64,000 nucleotides of DNA, taken from Obelidium mucronatum. Its lineage: Eukaryota > Chytridiomycota > Chytridiomycetes > Chytridiales > Chytriomycetaceae. Location of the stretch: positions 1 to 64,000 of the forward strand of contig JAIVFH010000135.1 in assembly GCA_025765595.1 (NCBI GenBank), written 5' to 3'. Positions 35,401 to 43,276 of this stretch are shown here, piece by piece. The notes beneath the pieces were generated by a model. The model saw nothing but the letters and a program-made list of their open reading frames with translations. It was not told the DNA's origin and made no database searches. The position numbers and the translations under genes were made by a program. Numbering within the stretch: position 1 is the stretch's first letter; every line of letters starts with the position of its first letter.

Positions 35401-36040
35401 TGAGCAGAATAGCAGCATGAATCGTGGGTTGTTGTTGCTGTTGTTGTTGCTGCTTGTCAAAGAAGTACGAGTTTGAGCCTTCCCTCGAGTGCGCACCCGA
35501 CAAACCCCCCGCGGCCACCACGGACCCCGCCTGGACAGCGGCGCCGAGCGCCTTGACGATCTGCAGTTGCACTTTTTCCTCGAGCGCCGCATCGTAGCTC
35601 CCTGCGCTTGTTGCGTTGCAGATTGCCTCGACGATCTGGCCGAGGACGCCTGTGTCTTTTGTACTTGTTGCAGAGACAGAGTCGCTCTCGTCGTCGACAC
35701 TCACAGAGACACTCACAGAGACACACTCGCAACCAACAAAGCGCGCAAAGTAGTCGTACGCAAACAGCTTCGCCAGACAGTCCAGCGCCACGACGGCCAG
35801 CGCGCCCGCCTTCGATCCCGCCGGCGCAGCGAGCGCAAGCAGCAGCGGCGCCGTCAGCCGCCCGAGCGCCAGCGTTCGCGCGTCCGCGTCGCCCGCCGCC
35901 GCAAGCACGCCGTCGATTTCGCCTAGCGTTTCGCGCGCGGCCGCGACCGCGTCGCCGAGAGATGCGACGCGCTTCGTGTCTTTGTGCGCCGCGAGCTGCT
36001 CGAGCGCAAGCTTCAGAAAGACGTGCTTCGACGCCTCCAT
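29455..36040 (-). CDS. SEC7/BIG-family ARF guanine-nucleotide exchange factor
   Basis: Large Golgi/TGN exchange factor that activates ARF GTPases. It starts [20 protein letters not shown] (DCB domain) at 36040. The HUS box region reads [20 protein letters not shown]. The Sec7 domain spans about 33870-33190 with [37 protein letters not shown] including the catalytic glutamate, [11 protein letters not shown] and [18 protein letters not shown] repeats follow, separated by low-complexity inserts (NPNPNP, QSQSQS, poly-Gln, poly-Asn, poly-Gly). At least seven introns exist, most with long T tracts on the coding strand; one donor is AG/GTTTGG. A frame change in a G-run near 30890 is needed. The last exon ends at 29455, convergent with EIF1AD (134 bp between stops). 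The overall order DCB-HUS-Sec7-HDS fits BIG/Sec7p rather than GBF1. Confidence 0.9.
31455..31482. repeat. A28 (T28 on the transcribed-gene strand) inside an ARF-GEF intron
   Basis: Lies within the intron between the exon ending NGRFAKTR and the exon beginning [10 protein letters not shown]. As RNA it is a U28 run shortly after the GTTTGG donor. Confidence 0.85.
32948..32971 (+). repeat. (TTGGGG)4 in ARF-GEF coding sequence
   Basis: Four exact TTGGGG units on the plus strand, encoding Asn-Pro repeats of the ARF-GEF on the minus strand. Four G4 runs can form a quadruplex on the template strand. Confidence 0.85.
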
Positions 36041-36312
36041 TTTTATTTTTATTTAGAGTGTTTTTACAAAAGAGTTCGCGCCGAGTTTGCGTCCACGTGT
36101 GCCTTTCCCGCCGCTTTTTCTTTCGGTTTTTGAGATTTGAGATGCCGCCGTTTGACAGCTCGAAATCGGTTGACTACAAAAATAGTGGAAGATTTTAAAA
36201 AAAAAGACCCATCCATCCACTGGTTTCCCCGTCTATTTCTTGTACGCTCTTTCTTCTTCTTCTTCGTCCTCCTTCTTCTTTATTAACTCTTGTCTTTGCT
36301 GCAGACTTCAAA

Positions 36313-38977
36313 ATGGTACTATCTACCTGATGATTACGAGAATCTTCTTCTTTCCTATTGACAATTTTGACAATTCACAGAAACTCGAAATCACTCGTTC
36401 AATGCACTTAAGTCTCTTGTTTTTTTGTTGTGTCCTCGCTTTCCTTTCTGTTGTCGGAAATGCTGCTCCCATTGCTGTCAAACACCAACACGTTCTTCGG
36501 CGGGCTGTTGCACCAACAACAACAACTACTACTACTTCCAGTCATGTCCCTTATTTTGTTACGAAAATTATTACCGTGAGAAAGCCTAAAGTGAGTTTTA
36601 TTTACCGCCGAAGGCGGTGTATTCTTTTTTACCGGTTGTTGTTCTGGCCGCCGTAGGCGGCATTCGTTCGCCGAAGGCGAAAAACTTACCGCCGTAGGCG
36701 GTGACTAACCGCCGCAGGCGGTGTATTCTTTTTGTTTTACCGCCGGAGGCGGTGTTGTTCTGGCCGCCGTAGGCGGCATTCGTTCGCCGAAGGCGAAAAC
36801 CTTACCGCCGTAGGCGGTGACTAACCGCCGCAGGCGGTGTATTCTTTTTTTTTACCGCCGGAGGCGGTGTTGTTCTGGCCGCCGTAGGCGGCATCGTTCG
36901 CCGAAGGCGAAAATCTTACCGCCGTAGGCGGTGTATTCTTCAGTTTTATTCTTTCAATGCAAACGCAATGATACTACAATCAAGCCTATGGCGGTGTATT
37001 CTTTTTATTGCCTTCAGCGGTTTTATTCAAACCTACCGCCGCAGGCGGTGTATTCTTCAGTTTTATTCTTTCAATGCAAACGCAATGATACTACAATCAA
37101 GCCTATGGCGGTGTATTCTTTTTATTGCCTTCAGCGGTTTTATTCAAACCTACCGCCGCAGGCGGTGTATTCTTCAGTTTTATTCTTTCAATGCAAACGC
37201 AATGATACTACAATCAAGCCTATGGCGGTGTATTCTTTTTATTGCCTTCAGCGGTTTTATTCAAACCTACCGCCGTAGGCGGTGTATTCTTCAGTTTTAT
37301 TCTTTCAATGCAAACGCAATGATACTAAAATCCTAATGATCCAAATCATAGACCAAATCATCAACCACTACTACCACAACTTATTCTCCACCTCCATCGC
37401 CTACCAGTACTACTGAAAGTACTACCACAGAGACTCCTACAACCGACACTACAACTACCTCAACAGAGACTACAACGACAGAAACTACATCCACCTCCAC
37501 TGAAACCACCAGTACGTCTACTGAAACCACTACGACGGAAACCACTTCTACGAGCACTCTTACCACATCCACCAGCACCGAGACAACGAGTACCAGTACC
37601 GACACAACGAGTACTTCTACAGAAACGACTTCTACCAGCACAGAGACTACAACTACTAGTACCGAGACTACAACAACCGAAACTACTTCAACCACCACGG
37701 AGACTACTTCCACTACTACAGAGACGACGTCCACCTCTACAGAAACCACAACAACTGAAACGACTTCGACTACAACGGAGACTACTTCCACCTCTACAGA
37801 AACAACGTCCACCTCCACAGAAACCACAACAACTGAAACAACCAGTACTTCGACAGAGACTACTACCACCGAAACCACTAGTACGTCAACGGAAACCACT
37901 ACTACAGAAACCACGTCCACTACTACCGAAACTACTTCCACCACTACAGAAACGACGTCCACCTCTACAGAAACCACAACAACTGAAACTACTTCGACTA
38001 CAACGGAGACTACTTCAACAACCACAGAAACGACTTCCACATCAACCGAGACTACCACAACTGAAACGACCTCGACTACTACAGAAACGACGTCGACTAC
38101 TACAGAAACAACGTCCACCTCCACAGAAACTACTTCCACTACTACAGAAACGACATCTACCTCCACAGAAACCACAACAACGGAAACAACCAGTACTTCG
38201 ACAGAGACTACAACTACCGAAACCACTTCCACCACTACAGAAACCACGTCTACCTCGACGGAAACCACAACAACTGAAACTACTAGCACATCAACCGAGA
38301 CTACCACAACGGAAACGACTTCAACTACAACGGAGACTACATCCACAACTACAGAAACAACTTCTACGAGCACAGAGACTACAACAACTGAAACAACTTC
38401 GACTACAACCGAAACCACATCTACCAGTACTGAAACCACGACGACGGAAACCACCTCCACCAGCACGTCCACAGAAACCACTAGCACATCAACAGAAACT
38501 ACCACCACTGAAACAACTAGTACAACTAGCACATCTACCGAGACGACTACCACTGAAACCACAAGTACATCTACCGAAACTACAACGACTGAAACCACGT
38601 CCACTACCACCGAAACCACTTCAACTACAACCGAAACCACATCAACCACCACTGAAACCACCTCCACTAGCACCGAGACAACGAGTACTTCTACCGAAAC
38701 TACATCTACAAGCACTTCGACAGAGACGACGAGCACCTCCACAGAAACAACTACCACAGAAACCACGACCTCCTCCACTTCTACAGAGACGAGCACATCC
38801 TCCACCACTTCAACAAAGACTTCAACGACGCCAACAACGACGACCACAACCTGCGAGGTGGTGACTGATTATGTGACTGTTTGGGATGACGAAATCCCGT
38901 CTCCGACTGTGGCGGCGTCTTCTTCGACTTCTAGCGATTTCAGAGCTTTGAAGCTGAATAGATTGAAGAAGAATTGA
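36313..38977 (+). CDS. secreted mucin-like Thr/Ser-repeat protein without trefoil (member C)
   Basis: Exons 36313-36315 (ATG only), 36381-36590 and 37352-38977 total 613 codons, all introns phase 0. The first residues MKLEITRSMHLSLLFFCCVL plus a further hydrophobic stretch form the signal peptide. Then APIAVKHQHVLRR/AVAP carries the dibasic site, followed by SSHVPYFVTKIITVRK, close to SHQPYVVTKIITKHV of member D. After the second intron come about 480 residues of TETTSTST repeats and a short end with TTTTCEVVTDYVTVWDDEIP and RALKLNRLKKN. No trefoil module follows, unlike A, B and D. The second intron, 36591-37351, is 761 nt, against about 115 nt in member D at the matching place, and is filled with hairpin repeats. 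The start is only 272 bp from the divergent ARF-GEF start. Confidence 0.8.
36604..36932. repeat. GNA-loop hairpin array, about 115-bp period
   Basis: Fourteen perfect 15-nt inverted repeats: stem 6 bp, loop 3 nt. Stems are ACCGCC/GGCGGT, GCCGCC/GGCGGC or TTCGCC/GGCGAA, and loops are GAA, GTA, GCA or GGA. Starts are 36604, 36647, 36667, 36688, 36708, 36739, 36763, 36783, 36804, 36824, 36854, 36878, 36897 and 36918. The order repeats with a 115-116-bp period (36647, 36763, 36878). Lies wholly inside intron 2 of member C. Confidence 0.92.
36918..37340. repeat. 117-bp tandem repeat, about 3.6 copies, one GNA hairpin per copy
   Basis: Near-identical 117-bp units, each beginning with an ACCGCC-GNA-GGCGGT hairpin (36918, 37035, 37152, 37269) followed by an A/T-rich spacer with GTATTCTTCAG and CCTATGGCGGTG. 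The unit length is a multiple of three, so plus-strand frames stay open by chance. It continues directly from the 115-bp array and ends just before the intron acceptor at 37350-37351. Confidence 0.92.
37390..38840 (+). repeat. TETTST-coding repeats (member C)
   Basis: Long run of 15-27-nt units of Thr, Ser and Glu codons. The complementary strand is also free of stops for 488 codons because ACN/TCN/GAR codons read as Val, Ser and Asp/Glu/Leu in the antisense frame. Confidence 0.9.
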
Positions 38978-39309
38978 GTCTCGATCTGATATACCCCTAT
39001 TTAACTTTTATTGACTTTTCGTTTCTTTTCCCTTCTTCTCTCTTTCTCTCTCTTTCTCCTTTACTTTTTAATTTTCAAATGTGAATAAAATACGCGTTTT
39101 TTTGTTGGCTTTCTCAATGCTGTGATTTTTGTTGTTTTGGTCGGGGTTTCCAGTGATAAAAAAATTCAAACTCCGACTTCGGCTCCTGTCAAAAGTCTGA
39201 AGAGCAGAAGGTTGAAAATAAAAAACATATTTCCAGAAACTAGTCGAGAATCGCAGCATCTATATCCCATTACTTCCCAACCGAACCTTCTTACGAGTAT
39301 ATATCATAA
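38978..39309. other. intergenic between members C and D
   Basis: Starts with a CU-rich 3' UTR tract of member C (about 39021-39064), followed by an AATACGCGTTT motif near 39089 that recurs after member D (near 41129). The rest should hold the promoter of member D; no other motif or gene seen. Confidence 0.55.
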
Positions 39310-41003
39310 ATGGTAAGCGTTTGACTGTGAGACCCGACGACTCTCTCAACTAACAGCCCCCTTTTCAAAAACCATACAGCAGCGACCTACTCTTGTCAAC
39401 TTGTTTTTAGCCGTGCTGGTCTTACTTGCAGTGGCATCGACTGCTTTCCCAGCACCCGGCCATGTTTACCAAATCGCACGCCATCGCCGAGCAGCAGTGC
39501 CATCTGACCAACCATCCGCCTCTCATCAACCATACGTCGTGACGAAAATTATTACGAAACACGTAACAAAGAAAAAGACAGTTGAGTATAGCGCTGCGCC
39601 CAATCTTTTTTTTTTTTTTTTTGGGTTCTCATTCACATTGTATCCGGCCTGTCAAACTGACGCGAAAATGATTATCTCCCTTTTTTTTTTCTTAGACACC
39701 AACTACATCGACTTCCACGAGTACAACTACAACTGAAACGGATACCACTTCGACTAGTACGACTACGACAGAGACGGAAACTACGTCGACGAGCACGACT
39801 ACTACCGAAACACCAACGACAACTACTAGTACGACTACAACAGAGACTGAAACTACTTCGACTAGTACCACCACAACGGAGACGGAAACAACTTCTACTA
39901 GTACCACCACAACGGAGACGGAAACAACTTCTACTAGTACCACCACAACAGAAACCACAACAAGCTCGACGACCACTGAAACATCCACCACGTCCACCAC
40001 TACCGAGACTACGTCGACTACCACAGAAACTTCTACTACGACCAGCACGACGGAAACCACATCGACCACTACTGAAACCTCCACAACTACAAGTACAACC
40101 GAAACCACGTCTACGACCACAGAAACATCGACAACCTCAAGTACAACTGAGACCACGTCTACTACTACAGAAACGTCCACCACAACCAGCACCACTGAAA
40201 CAACGTCTACATCCACAACGTCAAGCACCACTGAAACCACTTCAACCACCACAGAAACCACTTCAACCACCACCGAGACTACGTCGACTACCACTGAAAC
40301 CACCTCGACCACCACCGAAACATCCACAACTTCAAGTACCACTGAAACCACCACAAGCTCAACAACAACCGACACAACTTCCACAACAACGGAAACCACA
40401 TCAACTACAGAAACCACTACAACAGCGTCAACGACAACAAGCACCACTACAACATGTCTTGAAGAAACCGTATACGTTACTGAATACGATGATGGCGAAG
40501 TCCCACCTACCAGCACAACCATTCACTCATCATCATCTACAACGTCGGAATCTCCTTCCCCAAGTCCTACAGAAGAAGGTGGATGGGTAACCCAATACGG
40601 AAGACTCAAGCTCATGAAATCGGGAGTTTCGAAACTCATTGGCCTGAACTCGAGTAAAGTGGGTTCCGCGGGGTTCCCCCTGATCCTCTCTGACTTGTCT
40701 GAAGACACAAAGTTTGGACTCGATGTCGATGGCCACCTGCGATACCTGGCTGTAAACAATCTCTGTTTGGGTGCTGCCAAGGTGGAGCGAGGAGAGCCAA
40801 TGCTGTTGCAGGAGTGTAGTGAGGCGCCGATTTGGGGGATTACGGGGGGTATGTTTAGACCGAGTGATGCGAGTGAGGATTTGTGTTTGGAGAATGCGGA
40901 TGGGGTTTTGGATGTGGGGAATAAGATTCAGTTGGGGGTTTGTAAACTGGCGAGTGATCCGACGAGGGTGAATCAAAAGTGGCTTATTTGGGTGCAAGTT
41001 TAA
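39310..41003 (+). CDS. secreted mucin-like Thr/Ser-repeat protein with intact C-terminal beta-trefoil-like domain (member D)
   Basis: Exons 39310-39312 (ATG only), 39380-39580 and 39696-41003 give 503 residues plus stop, both introns phase 0. MQRPTLVNLFLAVLVLLAVA is the signal peptide, followed by FPAPGHVYQIARHRR/AAVP and SASHQPYVVTKIITKHVTKK. About 240 Thr/Ser/Glu repeat residues follow, then TTTTTCLEETVYVTEYDDGEV. The C-terminal domain of roughly 135 residues starts GWVTQYGRLKLMKSGVSKLI and contains KFGLDVDGHLRYLAVNNLCLG, LLQECSEAPIWGITGGMFR, LCLENADGVLDVGNKIQLGV and NQKWLIWVQV. This is the reference copy for judging the damage in member B. A likely surface or extracellular glycoprotein; sugar binding is inferred only from the trefoil-like pattern. 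Confidence 0.8.
39710..40460 (+). repeat. TETETTSTSTTT and TETSTTT-coding repeats (member D)
   Basis: Two repeat flavours: an N-terminal block like that of member B and a C-terminal block with alternating STTTETT and ETSTTTS units. Confidence 0.9.
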
Positions 41004-41030
41004 GGTTGTCTTTTTGGTAATCTTTTTTCT

Positions 41031-41085
41031 CAGGCTTTCTTTCTTTCGCACTCTCTCTCTCTCTTTCGTCTCTCGTCTTTTTTTT
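41031..41085 (+). other. CU-rich 3' UTR tract of member D
   Basis: Begins 27 nt after the stop. Almost pure pyrimidine on the coding strand, including a (CT)n run. It is followed near 41129 by AATACGCGTTT. Confidence 0.65.
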
Positions 41086-41257
41086 CAGAGATTTTAATTT
41101 AGTCTTGATTGCTCTTGATTGTAACCAAAAATACGCGTTTCTTTTTCTGTTTTTTGAATAAACTTTTGTATAGTCGTGAAGCTTTGTGATTTGCTGATCT
41201 TTGTTTCCCCCATTGTCTTGCAAACCCAAAAAAAATCGGGTAATAATAGATTTTTAG

Positions 41258-42130
41258 ATGCAACTGACCTCTGAAACTACATCTTTTCTTTGCTTGGTTG
41301 AAGCAGTACTCGCTGGTACTTCTGTAGCATCTTTTGCAGGGCTTTTGACTGTGATTCTAAAGTCAGCGCCTTCAATTCGCGACGCGTTCACTCCCAAGTG
41401 CATGTTACTTGTTTCAGTGACGGCGTTGCTATCTCTCCGACAAATCTTGAAATACGAATATTATTACACTGGTTCCGTTCCCGCCGACGCTGCCTCAGAA
41501 GTATCCACCGCGTTTCTCCTCGTTGGAGTGCTTTGGTACAACTGGTATCAAGGGTACGACGTGTTTGGCTGTTTCCTATCCGCAAAAACCATCAAGATCT
41601 TGAAATACGCTCTCGTGATTACATCGTTGCTATGCGTCCTACCACAACTCGCGCTTGTGTTCCCAACGAGCTTGATAAACGGAAATGAGAGTTACCACCG
41701 AGGTTCTTATTACTGTTTATACGCGGGTGGATTTTTAGTCGCTCTCTTGAACTTTTATTTCGCTACCTTGTATTCGCGACAAATGCATCAAGTCATTGAA
41801 ATCAAATCCCGCCGGTCCAATGACTCAGCGGCGACAACCGAAAAGAGTAGTGTGATGATTGATCCTCGATTTGGAACCATCTCGCGGTATTCCTTGTTTG
41901 CGATACTTTGTGGGTTGGTTGCTTTGGTGTCGTTTGCGGGAAAGTTGGCGGAAATGGGGAAGGAGGGGTCTTGTTGCGGTGGCGGCGGCGGAGGAGAGGA
42001 GAAAAAGGAAGGGGACGGGGGCTCTCGGTTTGTGGATTTTCTTGTGAGTGCGGAAGTGAGTTTGTGTGTTGGAGTCTATGCGTTGGTGCTTTTGAAGGCG
42101 AAATTGATTTTGAATAGAGCTGCAACTTGA
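41258..42130 (+). CDS. seven-helix membrane protein, copy 1 of a tandem pair
   Basis: Intronless frame of 290 residues with about seven hydrophobic segments: after residue 8 (LCLVEAVLAGTSVASFAGLL), then MLLVSVTALLSLRQIL, STAFLLVGVLWYNWYQGYDV, ALVITSLLCVLPQLALVF, GGFLVALLNFYFATLY, YSLFAILCGLVALVSFAGKL, and SAEVSLCVGVYALVLLKAKL. Conserved with copy 2 are the FTPK/SRPN..LL.....LSLR loop, the W.W..GY.VF.CFLS loop and the LK.K.IL.R end. A Gly-rich insert lies before the last helix. The topology suggests a GPCR-like receptor, but no known class motif (DRY, NPxxY) is seen, so the family stays unassigned. Confidence 0.75.
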   Translation: MQLTSETTSFLCLVEAVLAGTSVASFAGLLTVILKSAPSIRDAFTPKCMLLVSVTALLSLRQILKYEYYYTGSVPADAASEVSTAFLLVGVLWYNWYQGYDVFGCFLSAKTIKILKYALVITSLLCVLPQLALVFPTSLINGNESYHRGSYYCLYAGGFLVALLNFYFATLYSRQMHQVIEIKSRRSNDSAATTEKSSVMIDPRFGTISRYSLFAILCGLVALVSFAGKLAEMGKEGSCCGGGGGGEEKKEGDGGSRFVDFLVSAEVSLCVGVYALVLLKAKLILNRAAT

Positions 42131-42424
42131 GTTTTTTTGGTTTTGGTTTGACGCGCTATCCTCCTCGTAGTTCGGGATTGATGGTTTTAAGCCGTAGATG
42201 CATTGAATGCGCTTTATCATAAATGCAGGTGATATAGAACAGTAGCACTTAAGATTAAACGCGGCATTCAAGAATGGGAGGAAGATTCTTGTGTTTTCCA
42301 ATTTCTCATCTTATTTTGATTATTGTTTGGCATTGTTTTGGACGAATCGAAATCAAAGGAACTGTGTTCAACTTTTGGGCGATAACCATTGTTCGAGTTC
42401 TTAAATCACAAATTAGAGAAAACA

Positions 42425-43258
42425 ATGGAAGCCAGTCTCGTAGCTGATGCCCAACTATCATCTCTTGTATACACGTCGGATGGAATTTTGGCGATTGCTT
42501 CAATCTGCATCTTTATCAGCTTCACTGTCCTTGTTTTTGCAAAAAGTCCCAGTTATCAAGACGCATTGTCGCGGCCCAATGTGGTTCTACTGCTCGCAAT
42601 ATTATCTCTATCGCTTCGAGAAACATTTCGAGCATGGTATTATCGAAATGGATCACGAATTGCAAACGTGCTGTCTGGTCCATGCACAGCAGTATTCCAA
42701 GCCAGTTTCTTGTGGTTCCACTGGCTAAAGGGATATCAAGTATTCGCGTGTTTCTTGTCCCCATTTGTTCTCCATCGTCTAAAAGCAATTGTGATATTTT
42801 CGTCTTTGGCTGCCATTGTACCGCAACTGATTTTCACGATTATAAACAGTTGTACGCCTTTTGGAGGAACAGCCGTTGGGTTTACAACCTCTGCCACGTT
42901 TTTATTTTTTGGAATGACGTGCGCGATTGGTCTTAGTGTATATTTCGCGTCTTGCTATATCGAGCATTTGCAGACTGTGATTGATTTGAAGGAGCAAGAA
43001 CATCCAAGTCAGGTACTTAATACGAAAGAGCTTGAGGATAAATTCAGGGCTATATGTAGATATTGTCTGTGTTCAAGTGTTTGTGTTGTGATGGCATTGG
43101 GTTTGTTTTGTGCAAGGTTGGTGGTGATATACTTGGGGCCTGACGCGTGCAACTGTCTGGAAACGTATGCGCATATGACGATAGTCGCGGATGTTGGTCT
43201 TTTTCTTGGAGTTGTGAGTTTGGTGATTTTGAAAGTAAAGCAGATACTGGGGCGATAA
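42425..43258 (+). CDS. seven-helix membrane protein, copy 2 of a tandem pair
   Basis: Intronless frame of 277 residues from ATG 42425. It aligns along its whole length with copy 1: SRPNVVLLLAILSLSLRETF, WFHWLKGYQVFACFLSPFVL, VIFSSLAAIVPQLIFTI, a helix of FLFFGMTCAIGLSVYFAS type, an intracellular-type loop with charged residues (DLKEQEHPSQVLNTKELEDK), YCLCSSVCVVMALGLFCARL and FLGVVSLVILKVKQILGR. The divergence between copies is high, so the duplication is not recent. The stop is 18 bp before the TPR/MYND start, unusually tight. A sensory or receptor role is possible but unproven. Confidence 0.75.
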   Translation: MEASLVADAQLSSLVYTSDGILAIASICIFISFTVLVFAKSPSYQDALSRPNVVLLLAILSLSLRETFRAWYYRNGSRIANVLSGPCTAVFQASFLWFHWLKGYQVFACFLSPFVLHRLKAIVIFSSLAAIVPQLIFTIINSCTPFGGTAVGFTTSATFLFFGMTCAIGLSVYFASCYIEHLQTVIDLKEQEHPSQVLNTKELEDKFRAICRYCLCSSVCVVMALGLFCARLVVIYLGPDACNCLETYAHMTIVADVGLFLGVVSLVILKVKQILGR

Positions 43259-43276
43259 TTATAAACACCCAGAATT

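Noticed and set aside
36931..37336. Plus-strand frames with 39-residue repeats
   Set aside because: They arise because the intronic repeat unit is 117 bp, a multiple of three. The composition follows the hairpin DNA and there is no start or homology.
36604..37340. CRISPR-like array
   Set aside because: Repeats are regularly spaced, but the spacers are themselves repeated, the repeat is a 15-nt hairpin, the DNA is eukaryotic and no cas gene is present.
37381..38847. Long minus-strand open frame of 488 codons, Val/Ser/Asp/Glu-rich
   Set aside because: It is the antisense of the Thr/Ser/Glu repeats of mucin-like member C. Such repeats lack stops on both strands. The same happens antisense to members A, B and D. 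No start context, introns or homology.
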